DNA of 64,000 nt from Opitutia bacterium Tous-C4FEB (GTDB taxonomy: Bacteria > Verrucomicrobiota > Verrucomicrobiia > Opitutales > Opitutaceae). The stretch spans positions 1-64,000 of the forward strand of contig NEVA01000011.1 of the NCBI GenBank assembly GCA_002304445.1, read 5' to 3'. Made by a program: the position numbers and the translations under genes. The number at the start of each line of letters is the position of its first letter. The stretch's first letter is position 1. This document shows positions 19,362-28,294 of this stretch, piece after piece. The notes under the pieces are model-generated. The model had not been told where the DNA came from. It saw only the letters and a program-made list of their open reading frames with translations, and made no database searches.

Positions 19362-19864
19362 TAGATAAACAGCAGCTGTAAATTGGCCGTGCGGGCGGTG
19401 CGGGCGGCGGTGAGCTCGCGGATGAAGGCGAGGGCTTCGGTGTAGTCGCGCTCGCGGCGCGGGGTGGCGCGTTTGGCCGGCGGGAGCAGAGCGGGGCGGA
19501 GGTTGGTCACGAGCAACGTCGATTCGCGGTAGGGCGCGAGCTGCTTCAGGCCGGTCATGATGCCGGCGCGGGTAAAGAGCGGCGTCGCGGCGTGGGGCGT
19601 GGCGGCGGCGTCCCAATGGAAAAAGCCATGTTTCGGAAGTTCACCGAAGAGTTTCGCGAGCAACCGGGCGGCGGCGGTGTTGAAGGCCGTATCGAAGGTC
19701 GCGGCGAATTCAGGATGCTCGGCGGTCTGCGCTTCGAGTTCGCCGAGGCTGAAGGTGATCGCGGTCTTGATCTGCTCAGCGAGGTAGAGGTCGCGGCCGG
19801 TGACGGACGCGAAGAGCTCGTTGATGAAGTGCAGGCGACGCAGGTCGTCGCGGGTGCGCTTCAT
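19361..19864 (-). CDS. uncharacterised protein translationally coupled to nrdR
   Basis: 167 residues. Its ATG overlaps the nrdR stop as ATGA, so it is almost certainly co-translated with it. The sequence is helical and soluble (LRRLHFINELFASVTGRD, EQIKTAITFSLGELEAQTAE, FNTAAARLLAKLFGELPKHG), then a basic proline-rich stretch and a helix ending NLQLLFI. I do not recognise the family. The IS630 element is inserted in its TAG stop codon without changing the protein, although native downstream signals are separated from it. Confidence 0.65.
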   Translation of the reverse strand: MKRTRDDLRRLHFINELFASVTGRDLYLAEQIKTAITFSLGELEAQTAEHPEFAATFDTAFNTAAARLLAKLFGELPKHGFFHWDAAATPHAATPLFTRAGIMTGLKQLAPYRESTLLVTNLRPALLPPAKRATPRRERDYTEALAFIRELTAARTARTANLQLLFI

Positions 19865-20319
19865 TTCGGCGGTTTGCCGAGGCTGCTGACCTCATCGACA
19901 AACTCGGCCACGTCGCGGAATTCTTTGTAGACGCTGGCGAAGCGCACGTAGGCAACTTGGTCGATGTTGCGGAGGCGCTGCATGACGCCATGGCCGAGGG
20001 CGCGGGACGGGATCTCGCTGTCGAACTCCGCTTCGACGGAGTCCACGACGTCCTCGATGAGCATCGTGATCTGCTCGAGATCGACCGGGCGTTTGTGGCA
20101 GGCGGCGCGGACGGCGCGGACGAGTTTCTCGCGGTCGAATTCTTCGCGGCGGCCGTCGCGCTTGATGACGATGATGCCATCGCGGACGAGAGTTTCGGTC
20201 GTGGAAAACCGGTGACCGCACTCGAGGCACTCCCGGCGGCGGCGGATGGTGTTACCCTCTTTGGCGATGCGGGAATCGGTGACCTTGTCCTCGATGGAGG
20301 TGCATTTTGGGCAGCGCAT
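19861..20319 (-). CDS. nrdR: transcriptional repressor of ribonucleotide reductase genes
   Basis: 152 residues. The N-terminal zinc ribbon has MRCPKCTSIEDKVTDSR and RRRRECLECGHRFSTTE with four cysteines. It is followed by the ATP-cone domain (VIKRDGRREEFDREKLVRAV through DQVAYVRFASVYKEF) that senses ATP/dATP. The protein binds NrdR boxes upstream of nrd operons; no such operon is present here. The start lies three bases downstream of the amidotransferase stop at 20322, so the three minus-strand genes probably share a transcript. Confidence 0.96.
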   Translation of the reverse strand: MRCPKCTSIEDKVTDSRIAKEGNTIRRRRECLECGHRFSTTETLVRDGIIVIKRDGRREEFDREKLVRAVRAACHKRPVDLEQITMLIEDVVDSVEAEFDSEIPSRALGHGVMQRLRNIDQVAYVRFASVYKEFRDVAEFVDEVSSLGKPPK

Positions 20320-20321
20320 GG

Positions 20322-20888
20322 TCAGTTGAGCGAAAGGAAATTCTTCAAAATCGTCATACCGCCCTCGGTCGCGATGGACTCGGGGTGGAATTGCACGCCC
20401 CAGATGGGCAACGTGCGGTGGCGGAGGCCCATGACCTCGCCCTCGGCGGTCTCGGCCGTGATCTCAAGTGCGGCGGGGAAGGTCGCGCGGTCCACGAGCA
20501 GCGAGTGATAGCGGGTGGCGGCGAAGCCCTGGGGCATCCCGCGGAAAACATCGGTGTCTTTGTGCAGGATCGGGGACGTCTTGCCGTGCATCAGGCGGCC
20601 GGCACGGACGACGTTTCCGCCGTAGTAATGACCGATGGACTGATGGCCGAGGCAGACGCCGAGGATGGGCTTTTTACCCGCGAAGGCACCGATCATTTCG
20701 AGGGAAACGCCGGCCTCGGCAGGCGAGCAGGGGCCGGGGGAAATGAGGATGCGGTCGGGGTTGAGCGCGAGGGCTTCGGCGGGCATGATCTGGTCGTTGC
20801 GGAAGACGCGTTGGGCCACGCCCAACTGCCCAAAATATTGGACGAGGTTGAACGTGAAGGAGTCGTAGTTGTCGATGACGAGCAGCAC
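20322..20888 (-). CDS. trpG: anthranilate / aminodeoxychorismate synthase amidotransferase component
   Basis: Supplies ammonia from glutamine for anthranilate or 4-amino-4-deoxychorismate synthesis. 188 residues from the GTG at 20888, which places [17 protein letters not shown] at the N-terminus as in the family. The frame continues to a TTG at 20930, but those residues lack similarity. Nucleophile Cys79 is in [10 protein letters not shown] and His168/Glu170 in VQFHPES. TrpG and PabA cannot be separated from sequence alone, and no chorismate-binding partner is in this window. Confidence 0.92.
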   Translation of the reverse strand: MLLVIDNYDSFTFNLVQYFGQLGVAQRVFRNDQIMPAEALALNPDRILISPGPCSPAEAGVSLEMIGAFAGKKPILGVCLGHQSIGHYYGGNVVRAGRLMHGKTSPILHKDTDVFRGMPQGFAATRYHSLLVDRATFPAALEITAETAEGEVMGLRHRTLPIWGVQFHPESIATEGGMTILKNFLSLN

Positions 20889-20899
20889 GGTTTGAAAGG

Positions 20900-20930
20900 A
20901 TATTACCTCGCGGATTGACAGCGGGGTCAA
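20900..20930 (-). promoter_or_regulatory. possible sigma-70-type promoter for the trpG-nrdR transcript
   Basis: On the minus strand, TTGACC (20930-20925) is followed after 17 bases by GGTAAT (20907-20902), overlapping TAATAT. The GTG start is only 11 bases beyond the -10 region, so the message would be leaderless or nearly so. No Shine-Dalgarno sequence is visible before the GTG. Confidence 0.3.
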
Positions 20931-21006
20931 GCGTGCGGGGGCTCGAAATGGCGTTACGAAGAGCGCGGTGATGAAGCAATCCGTCCGCAGGGCTTTAGAA
21001 GGGCGA

Positions 21007-21492
21007 CTACGATTGCGGTGGTTCCTCGGCGAGCCGAAGAGCCGCAGTGATCAGCGGTTCGCCCAGCCAAAAACCTGCTGAGCGCAAACGCTCCAGATAG
21101 GGCCTTAACTCCGGGATTTCGCATCGGCGGCGGGCCTCGATCAGCACGCCCACCACGCCGGTGACTTTCAGGCCGAGACGTATTGCGATACGGCGGCCCG
21201 CCGCTTCGTCGATCAGTAACAACTCCGCTCGCAGAAGTTGGGCGAGCTGAATCGCCTCGGCTTCGCCGGGATCGAGCGACGTGAGCTGACGGTCGGAATG
21301 AAGCGAGGGCGCGACGGAATGTCGCTCAATCCAATCTGGAATTTCGGGTGCGTTGACCGGCGGTCGAGGTTGGAAGACTTCTCGCCATACTGCGTCGGGG
21401 ATATGGACCTGACCGAAAAGCTGCGGAAGAAGGGGCAATGCGTCGATTCTCTGCAACGCGATAAAGACGGACGCGTCGCCGACGACGATCAC
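21007..21492 (-). CDS. PIN-domain toxin (DUF3368 type)
   Basis: 161 residues from a GTG start. The acidic PIN residues are visible: the first Asp in [14 protein letters not shown], Glu in [10 protein letters not shown] and Asp in [13 protein letters not shown]. The C-terminal [20 protein letters not shown] is characteristic of DUF3368 proteins, which act as RNases in type II toxin-antitoxin pairs. Its start overlaps the antitoxin stop by GTGA. All acidic residues appear present, so it should be functional. Confidence 0.85.
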   Translation of the reverse strand: MIVVGDASVFIALQRIDALPLLPQLFGQVHIPDAVWREVFQPRPPVNAPEIPDWIERHSVAPSLHSDRQLTSLDPGEAEAIQLAQLLRAELLLIDEAAGRRIAIRLGLKVTGVVGVLIEARRRCEIPELRPYLERLRSAGFWLGEPLITAALRLAEEPPQS

Positions 21493-21734
21493 GGGCGTTC
21501 GAGGGCTTTTAACGTGGCGGCGTCCGTTTCTAAGTCCGCCAAATCATAAGGGACTTCGATGCGGTGCCGCGCCAATTCATCCAAAAAAGCATGGCGGGAG
21601 AGGCCGGCCAGTTCGGCACATTGGGGGGTCGAAAGACGGCCTTCGCGATAAAGTGAAAACGCCACCCGTAACCGGGCTTCGTCCGGAGTTAAACCGGCGG
21701 CAGCGGAAGGTGCATCGGGAAGCTCGACATTCAT
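21489..21734 (-). CDS. UPF0175-family antitoxin
   Basis: 81 residues. The core RLRVAFSLYREGRLSTPQCA followed by ELAGLSRHAFLDELARHRI is the helix-turn-helix pattern of UPF0175, the usual partner of DUF3368 PIN toxins. The ATG at 21734 is chosen from a much longer frame because it gives the family length. The acidic tail ([18 protein letters not shown]) overlaps the toxin start. It probably binds the toxin and represses the operon. Confidence 0.85.
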   Translation of the reverse strand: MNVELPDAPSAAAGLTPDEARLRVAFSLYREGRLSTPQCAELAGLSRHAFLDELARHRIEVPYDLADLETDAATLKALERP

Positions 21735-21827
21735 CGACCTGATTCTGGATGCGAACGCGAGTGAGTCAATGGTGGCTACGGGGTGAGATTGACGCACGGG
21801 ACCGGCGCGGGGCAGGGTGGGTTTCCA

Positions 21828-22976
21828 ATGCCCGAACACTTTCAATTGCTCAAGACCGACACAATTACGGCCGCGCGCCGCGGGCGTTTGCGGACTCGGC
21901 ACGGGATGATCGAGACCCCGATCTTCATGCCGGTAGGCACGCAGGGCACGGTGAAGTCGCTCACGCCGCAGCATTTGAAGGATATCGGCTCGCAAATCAT
22001 TTTGGGGAACACCTATCACCTCAATTTGCGGCCGACTTCGGAGGTGATCCGGGATTTAGGCGGGTTGCATAAGTTCATGGGCTGGGACGGCCCGATCCTC
22101 ACGGACAGCGGCGGGTTTCAGGTGTTTTCGTTGGCGAAGCTGCGCGACATCCGGGAGGACGGGGTGGCGTTTCAGTCCCACCTCGACGGCAAGAAGCTGT
22201 TTCTCGGGCCGAAGGAAGTCATGTCGATCCAGCAAAATCTCGGCAGCGATATCGCGATGGTGATCGACGAGTGCCCACCGTGGCCCTGCGAGCGCGACGC
22301 GTGTGCGGCGGCGGTGGGGCGCAGCTACCGCTGGGCGCAGCAATGCAAGCAGATCGCCACCGACAACGGGTTTCTCGGCGCGGGGCACCACGTCTTTGCG
22401 ATCGTCCAAGGCTCGACGTTTGACGATCTGCGGCGTGAGGCAGCCGAGTCGTTGGCGGCGCTGGATTTTCCGGGTTATGCGGTGGGCGGCGTGAGCGTGG
22501 GCGAGCCGGAGCCGGAGATGTTGAAACAGGTGGGAGCGAGCACGCCCTTTATGCCGGCGGACAAACCGCGCTACACGATGGGGCTGGGCACGCCGCCGCA
22601 GCTCTTGAAGATGGTGGCGCTCGGGGTGGACATGTTTGACTGCGTGTTGCCGAGCCGGGTCGCGCGCAACGGCCTCGTCTTTACGCCGGACGGGCCGATC
22701 AACCTGAAGAACGAGAAGCACCGCGCCGACCCGAATCCGATTGTCGAAGGGCTCGACAACTACACGTGCCGCAATTTTTCGCGCGCGTATCTGCGGCACC
22801 TGCTGATGGCGGGCGAGATGTTGGCGGCGACGCTCTGCACGCTGCACAATCTGCATTTCTACCTCGATCTGATGGCGCAGGCGCGGGCGCACATCGAGGC
22901 CGGCGACTACGGCGTGTGGCACCGCGCGTGGGTCGAGCGCTACGAAACCGGAGCGCGGGCGCGGGTGGGCGGATGA
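21828..22976 (+). CDS. tgt: queuine tRNA-ribosyltransferase, with two zinc cysteines missing
   Basis: Exchanges guanine 34 for preQ1 in GUN anticodons. 382 residues. The substrate Asp93 is in LTDSGGFQVF, the GYAVGGVSVGE glycine loop is present and nucleophile Asp271 is in VDMFDCVLPSR. The zinc site is odd: family members have CxCxxC plus a later His, but here the first two cysteines are Leu309 and Asn311 (EGLDNYTCRNFSRAYL), leaving only Cys314 and His340. The rest of the zinc domain is well conserved. The start at ATG 21828 is preferred to an upstream in-frame codon. Confidence 0.93.
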   Translation: MPEHFQLLKTDTITAARRGRLRTRHGMIETPIFMPVGTQGTVKSLTPQHLKDIGSQIILGNTYHLNLRPTSEVIRDLGGLHKFMGWDGPILTDSGGFQVFSLAKLRDIREDGVAFQSHLDGKKLFLGPKEVMSIQQNLGSDIAMVIDECPPWPCERDACAAAVGRSYRWAQQCKQIATDNGFLGAGHHVFAIVQGSTFDDLRREAAESLAALDFPGYAVGGVSVGEPEPEMLKQVGASTPFMPADKPRYTMGLGTPPQLLKMVALGVDMFDCVLPSRVARNGLVFTPDGPINLKNEKHRADPNPIVEGLDNYTCRNFSRAYLRHLLMAGEMLAATLCTLHNLHFYLDLMAQARAHIEAGDYGVWHRAWVERYETGARARVGG

Positions 22977-23041
22977 GCGCGGGTCTGGATCGGAAATCTA
23001 GCTTGGCACTCTGCGGTCCGTAGTCAGAAATCCGGTTTCCC

Positions 23042-23971
23042 ATGCGCATCCTCGTCACCGGCGGCGCCGGTTTTCTCGGCTCACATCTTTGTGACCGTCT
23101 CATCGCGGACGGTCATGATGTCACCGTCATCGACAACCTGTTCACCGGCCGAAAGCAGAATATTGCGCACCTCTTGCAGCACCCGCGCTTCGAGTTTGTG
23201 CGGCACGATGTGATCGATCCGTTTAAGTTCGAGGTGGATCAGATCTACAATCTCGCCTGCCCCGCTTCGCCGCCGCACTACCAGTTCAACCCGATCAAGA
23301 CGACCAAGACCTCCGTCATGGGCGCGATCAATTGCCTCGGCCTCGCCAAGCGCGTGAAGGCCCGGGTCTTTCAGGCCAGCACGAGCGAGGTCTACGGCGA
23401 TCCGGCCGTGCATCCGCAGCCGGAGAGCTATTGGGGCAACGTGAATCCCATCGGCAAACGTTCCTGCTACGACGAGGGCAAGCGCTGCGCCGAGACGCTC
23501 TTCTTCGACTACCACCGCGAGAACGGCGTCGATATCCGCGTCGTCCGGATTTTTAACACCTACGGCCCGCGCATGCACGAGGCCGATGGTCGCGTCGTCT
23601 CCAACTTCATCGTCCAGGCCCTGCGCGGGCAGGACATCACGATCTACGGCGACGGCTCGCAGACGCGTTCGTTTTGCTATGTCGACGACCTGATCGAGGG
23701 CTGGCTCCGCCTCATGGCGCAGACTGAGACGGTCGGTCCGGTGAACCTCGGCAACCCCGGGGAGTTCACGATGCTCCAGCTTGCCGAACTCACGCTCAAA
23801 CTCGTCGGCGGAACGTCGAAAATCGTCCACCGCCCGCTCCCGGCCGATGACCCAAAGCAGCGCCGCCCCGACATCACCTTGGCGCAGAAAGTCCTCGGCG
23901 GTTGGACGCCGAAGGTGCCGCTTGAGGAAGGTCTCGCGCGCACGATCGCGTATTTTAAGCCGCGGGTGTGA
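23042..23971 (+). CDS. UDP-glucuronate decarboxylase (UDP-xylose synthase)
   Basis: Short-chain dehydrogenase-type enzyme making UDP-xylose from UDP-glucuronate with tightly bound NAD+. 309 residues. The NAD loop is [12 protein letters not shown] (about 5-16). The family-specific block [13 protein letters not shown] is followed by STSEVYGDP, the catalytic YDEGKRCAE and [27 protein letters not shown] marks the substrate side. It has no signal peptide. Neighbours are unrelated, so it likely feeds general surface polysaccharide synthesis. Confidence 0.9.
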   Translation: MRILVTGGAGFLGSHLCDRLIADGHDVTVIDNLFTGRKQNIAHLLQHPRFEFVRHDVIDPFKFEVDQIYNLACPASPPHYQFNPIKTTKTSVMGAINCLGLAKRVKARVFQASTSEVYGDPAVHPQPESYWGNVNPIGKRSCYDEGKRCAETLFFDYHRENGVDIRVVRIFNTYGPRMHEADGRVVSNFIVQALRGQDITIYGDGSQTRSFCYVDDLIEGWLRLMAQTETVGPVNLGNPGEFTMLQLAELTLKLVGGTSKIVHRPLPADDPKQRRPDITLAQKVLGGWTPKVPLEEGLARTIAYFKPRV

Positions 23972-23999
23972 TTTGGGATCGGTGTCGACGACGTAGTGG

Positions 24000-24076
24000 G
24001 TAGGAGCCCGCTCGCGGGCGATTCATTGTGCGTTGAAGAGCGAGGCTTCCTATCGCCCGCAAGCGGGCTCCCGCCT
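24000..24076. repeat. REP-type palindrome pair
   Basis: Two facing copies of a palindromic unit, GTAGGAGCCCGCTCGCGGGC (24000-24019, with a short tail) and its inverse GCCCGCAAGCGGGCTCC (24055-24071), separated by about 30 bases. Each copy is itself a GC-rich hairpin. The head-to-head pair lies between two plus-strand genes and resembles the repetitive extragenic palindromes mobilised by RAYT transposases. Confidence 0.7.
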
Positions 24077-24164
24077 GAAAACTTAGGTCTCGGCGCGAAG
24101 GGGCGTGAGAATTAAGCGTGCCGTCCGACCACCCGCTTTGGCACGTTAGCTGCAACTGATCCCT

Positions 24165-25220
24165 ATGATGAATCGCCTCGTGTTTTCCCCGCTGTTGGTC
24201 GCTCTCGCCCTCGTCGCTTTCGCGACGCCCACGGCGCGGGCGGCCGACCTGATCCGGCCAAAAGTGATCGTGATGGCCACGTTTGAGATCGGCGCCGACA
24301 CCGGGGACAAGCCCGGCGAGTTCCAATTCTGGGTCGAGCGTGAGAAACTCACGCAGACGCTCACCGTGCCCGGGCTCGATCGTCCCGTGCGATTCAACGA
24401 CCAGGGCGTCTACGGCGTCGTCTCGGGCACCACGGTGCGCGCGGGCGTGCAGATCATGGCTCTGTGTCTCGATCCGCGATTCGATCTCTCGAAAACGTAT
24501 TGGCTCATCAACGGCATCGCCGGAGTGAATCCGCACCTCGCCTCCGAGGGCAGCGCCGCGTGGGCGCGGCACGTGATCGACGGTGACATCGCGTACGAGA
24601 TCGACTCGCGCGAGGCTCCGGCCGACTGGCCCTACGGCATCATGGCGCTCGGTAACAAGAGCCTCAAAGACAAGCCGGTGATCCCCGACTGGGCTCCGAA
24701 GCCGATGGCCTGGACCCTTAGCCCCGCGCTCGTCGCCTGGGCCTTCGCGCTGACCAAGGACGTCCCGCTCCTCGACTCGCCGGAAGCGCAGAAGCATCGC
24801 GCGCTCTACCGTGATTTCCCGGCCGGCTCGCGTCCGCCCCAAGTCTTGCTCGGTGATAGTTTTGCATCCTGTCGTTATTGGCACGGGGCGGTCATGCAAA
24901 CGTGGGCGGACAACTGGACGGCGCTTTATACCAAAGGCGCGGGCAGCGCCGCTATGACCAACATGGAGGACCACGGCATCGCCAACGCCCTGACCCGCCT
25001 TGCCGGAATGGGGCGGGTCGATTTCCAGCGTGTCCTCATCTTGCGGACAGGCAGTAATTTCTCGATGCCTCCGACCGGCCAAAGCGCCGCCGCCAGCATG
25101 GTGGCCGAATATCAGGGGATGATTCCGGCCCTCGAAGCCGCCCATCGGGTCGGTTCGCCGGTCGTGCAGGCGTTGGTTAAGGATTGGGCCAAATTTGAAG
25201 GGCAAACTCCGCGTCCCTGA
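24165..25220 (+). CDS. periplasmic purine nucleoside permease (NUP family)
   Basis: 351 residues with a signal peptide (MNRLVFSPLLVALALVAFA, cleavage near ARA-AD). The mature part opens RPKVIVMATFEIGADTGDKP and carries YWLINGIAGVNPHLASEGS and TNMEDHGIANALTRL, landmarks of the purine nucleoside permease family, which is structurally related to nucleoside phosphorylases. Members have been linked to nucleoside uptake in fungi. In this bacterium a periplasmic nucleoside-binding or phosphorylase-like role is inferred. Two adjacent ATG codons (24165 and 24168) are possible starts. Confidence 0.8.
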   Translation: MMNRLVFSPLLVALALVAFATPTARAADLIRPKVIVMATFEIGADTGDKPGEFQFWVEREKLTQTLTVPGLDRPVRFNDQGVYGVVSGTTVRAGVQIMALCLDPRFDLSKTYWLINGIAGVNPHLASEGSAAWARHVIDGDIAYEIDSREAPADWPYGIMALGNKSLKDKPVIPDWAPKPMAWTLSPALVAWAFALTKDVPLLDSPEAQKHRALYRDFPAGSRPPQVLLGDSFASCRYWHGAVMQTWADNWTALYTKGAGSAAMTNMEDHGIANALTRLAGMGRVDFQRVLILRTGSNFSMPPTGQSAAASMVAEYQGMIPALEAAHRVGSPVVQALVKDWAKFEGQTPRP

Positions 25221-25297
25221 CCACTTCGGCGCGGGCGGGCGCGGGTCGATTTGCCATTTGCCAAGGTCCGAGCCGCACCTAGGTTCTCGGCCTTCTC

Positions 25298-28294
25298 ATG
25301 CTCTCGTTTCTCTTCAAAAAGTTTTCTGGCCGCCACTACCGCAAATTCCTCGAAAAGTGCCGCCCGATCGTCGCGCGCATCAACGAAATCGAGCTGACCT
25401 ACCAGGCTCTCACCGACGAGCAGCTCCGCGCCAAGACCGACGAGTTCCGCGCGCGCATCGCCGCCGCCACCGACAAGAAAGCCGCCCTTGCGGCGTTGCT
25501 TCCCGAGGCTTTCGCCACCGTCAAGAACGCGGCTCGCCGCATGAAGGGTCGAAAAGTCGTCGTCTGCGAACACGAGCTCACCTGGGACATGGTGCACTTC
25601 GACGTCCAGCTGATCGGCGGCATGGCGATCCATGAGGGCAAAATCGCCGAGATGGCGACCGGCGAAGGCAAGACCCTCGTCTCCACGTTGCCGCTTTACC
25701 TGAACACGCTCTGCGGTCGCAACACCCAGCTCGTCACGGTCAACGACTACCTCGCCCGCCGCGACTCCGAGTGGATGGGGCACCTCTACAGTTTCCTCGG
25801 GGTCACCGTCGGCTGTATCCAGCAGCAGATGTCGCCCGATGTCCGCCGCGAGATGTATGGCCGCGACATCACCTACGGCACCGCCAGCGAGTTTGGCTTC
25901 GATTACCTCCGCGACAACGGCATGGCCACGCGCAAGGAAGACCAAGTTCAGCGCGACCACTGGTTCTGTATCGTGGACGAAATCGACTCCATCCTCGTCG
26001 ACGAGGCCCGCACGCCGTTGATCATTTCCGGCCCCGCGCCGATCGAGCGCGAGCAGCCCTTTACGCGCATCAAGCCGCCCATCGAAAAACTGGTCAACGA
26101 CCAGACCCGCCTCTGCAACCGGCTCGTTTCCGAGGCGATCGCGCTGCTCGAAAAGCCCACGCCGACCGCCGAAGACCGCGACCAAGCCGCGCGCAAGATG
26201 CTTCAGGTGAAAATGGGCGGACCCAACAACAAGCAACTCCTCCGCCTCCTCGAGACGCCCGACTACCGCAAGCTCCTCGACAAAGTTGAGACCGACCTCA
26301 ACTCCGATCTCAACAAGGCCGAACTTTACCGCGTCAAAGAAGACCTGCTCTACGTCGTCGACGAGCGCCAGCATCAGGCCGACTTGACCGAGATCGGTCG
26401 CAAACAGCTCCGCCCCGACAACGCCGACGCGTTTGTCCTCCCCGACCTCGCCACCGAGTTCTCCGATCTCGAAAAAGAAGCGATCACCCCTGAGCAACGC
26501 GAAGCCAAGAAGCTCGCCGCCCAGACCCGTTACGCCGAGGTTTCCGAGGAGATCCACGCCATTTCCCAGCTCCTGCGCGCCTATTCGCTCTACGAGAAAG
26601 ACGTCGAATACGTCGTTCAAGAGGGCAAGGTCATGATCGTCGACGAGAACACCGGCCGCGTTATGCCCGGCCGCCGTTGGTCCGATGGACTGCATCAGGC
26701 CGTCGAGGCCAAGGAAAACGTCATGATCGAGCGCGAGACCCGCACCTACGCGACGATCACGATTCAAAACTACTTCCGCATGTATGAGAAACTCGCGGGC
26801 ATGACCGGCACCGCCGAGACCGAGGCCACTGAGTTTCAGGACATCTACCGCCTCGCCGTGCAGGTCATCCCGACCAACCAGCCTTGCATCCGGGTCGATC
26901 GCAACGACTCCATCTTCAAGACCCGCCGCGATAAGTTCACCGCGGTCGTCAAAGAAATCGAGGAAGCCAACAAGCGCGGCCAACCCGTGCTGGTCGGCAC
27001 CGTGAGCGTCGAGTCTTCCGAAGTGCTCTCGCGCATGTTGAAGCGCACCGGTGTGATCCACGCCGTCCTCAACGCCAAATTCCACCAACAGGAGGCCGAA
27101 ATCGTCTCCCGTGCCGGCCAACGCGGTGCCGTCACCATCGCCACCAACATGGCCGGCCGCGGCACCGACATCAAACTCGGCGAGGGCGTCCGCGATCTCG
27201 GCGGCCTCATGGTCATCGGCACCGAGCGTCACCAGAGCCGGCGCGTTGACCGTCAGCTCCGCGGCCGTTGCTCCCGTCAGGGCGATCCGGGCCGCACGAA
27301 GTTTTTCCTGTCGCTCGAAGACGAGCTGATGCGGCTCTTTTTGCAGGGCAATCTCGCCTCGCGCCTCATGGAAGGCTCCATGCAGGAAGGCGAGGAGCTC
27401 GAGCATCCGTGGCTCAACCGCTCCATCGAAAGCGCGCAGAAGAAGGTGGAGCAGCAAAACTTCTCCGTCCGCAAACGCCTGCTGCAATACGACGACGTGC
27501 TCAACCAGCAGCGCGAAGTCATCTACGGCATCCGCAACGCCGCGATCCACGCCGATCGGCCGAAGGAGATCATTTTTGAACAGGTGACCGAAGAAATCGA
27601 AACCCGCCTCGCCGTCGCGGGCTTTGGCGAAAAAGTCGGTGCCACTGCCGGCGGCACGGAGAGCCTCGTCGGCTGGCTCAACACCCATTTCCCGATCGCC
27701 ATCACGGCGGCGGAACTCACCGGCAACGACGTCGCGGCGCTCACCGCCAAACTCGTGGACCGCGTCAAGCAGGCCTACGGTGTAAAGGAGTCGGTCGAGA
27801 TTCCCGAGGCGCTCGGCTCGCTCGAACGCTATGTCGTGATCAACGCCATCGACCACCACTGGCAGGAGCATCTCACGGAGATGGAGAATCTCCGCCAGTC
27901 TGTCGGCTTGCGCAGCTACGGCCAGAAGGACCCGCTCGTGGAATACAAGAGCGAGGCCTACAAGTATTTTGAGGAGCTGATGAATAACGTGCGGCTCCAG
28001 ATCTGCACGGGTCTTTTCCGCAGCGCGTCCAACATCGAGAGCTTTGAAAACATGCTCTCCCTGCTCAGCCGCACGGCCCGCGCCGTCGGCCCGACCGACG
28101 CTCCGGCGGCGCCGCGTTTGCAGACCAGCACGACCGTGACGGGCGGCGGCACCGCCGCGGCCCCCGAGGCTGCACCCGAGCCGGAAGTTCAGTTGCCCAA
28201 GATCACGATTCGCCGCGATACGCCGAAAGTCGGTCGCAACGATCCGTGCCCGTGTGGCAGCGGCAAAAAATTCAAGAACTGCCACGGCGCGTGA
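25298..28294 (+). CDS. secA: preprotein translocase ATPase
   Basis: Motor of Sec-dependent export. 998 residues. The Walker [10 protein letters not shown] is at about 119-127 and the DEAD-type box is in [14 protein letters not shown]. Other blocks are [17 protein letters not shown]-like [33 protein letters not shown] and the scaffold region [10 protein letters not shown]. The C-terminus ends in the SEC-C zinc motif [17 protein letters not shown], which binds SecB or ribosomes. Its stop overlaps the GTG of lnt. Confidence 0.98.
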   Translation: MLSFLFKKFSGRHYRKFLEKCRPIVARINEIELTYQALTDEQLRAKTDEFRARIAAATDKKAALAALLPEAFATVKNAARRMKGRKVVVCEHELTWDMVHFDVQLIGGMAIHEGKIAEMATGEGKTLVSTLPLYLNTLCGRNTQLVTVNDYLARRDSEWMGHLYSFLGVTVGCIQQQMSPDVRREMYGRDITYGTASEFGFDYLRDNGMATRKEDQVQRDHWFCIVDEIDSILVDEARTPLIISGPAPIEREQPFTRIKPPIEKLVNDQTRLCNRLVSEAIALLEKPTPTAEDRDQAARKMLQVKMGGPNNKQLLRLLETPDYRKLLDKVETDLNSDLNKAELYRVKEDLLYVVDERQHQADLTEIGRKQLRPDNADAFVLPDLATEFSDLEKEAITPEQREAKKLAAQTRYAEVSEEIHAISQLLRAYSLYEKDVEYVVQEGKVMIVDENTGRVMPGRRWSDGLHQAVEAKENVMIERETRTYATITIQNYFRMYEKLAGMTGTAETEATEFQDIYRLAVQVIPTNQPCIRVDRNDSIFKTRRDKFTAVVKEIEEANKRGQPVLVGTVSVESSEVLSRMLKRTGVIHAVLNAKFHQQEAEIVSRAGQRGAVTIATNMAGRGTDIKLGEGVRDLGGLMVIGTERHQSRRVDRQLRGRCSRQGDPGRTKFFLSLEDELMRLFLQGNLASRLMEGSMQEGEELEHPWLNRSIESAQKKVEQQNFSVRKRLLQYDDVLNQQREVIYGIRNAAIHADRPKEIIFEQVTEEIETRLAVAGFGEKVGATAGGTESLVGWLNTHFPIAITAAELTGNDVAALTAKLVDRVKQAYGVKESVEIPEALGSLERYVVINAIDHHWQEHLTEMENLRQSVGLRSYGQKDPLVEYKSEAYKYFEELMNNVRLQICTGLFRSASNIESFENMLSLLSRTARAVGPTDAPAAPRLQTSTTVTGGGTAAAPEAAPEPEVQLPKITIRRDTPKVGRNDPCPCGSGKKFKNCHGA

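Noticed and set aside
25112-28285. A 1057-codon open frame antisense to secA
   Set aside because: It mirrors the codon structure of secA in GC-rich DNA, has Asp/Val/Leu-rich low-complexity sequence and no motif. secA is unmistakable on the plus strand.
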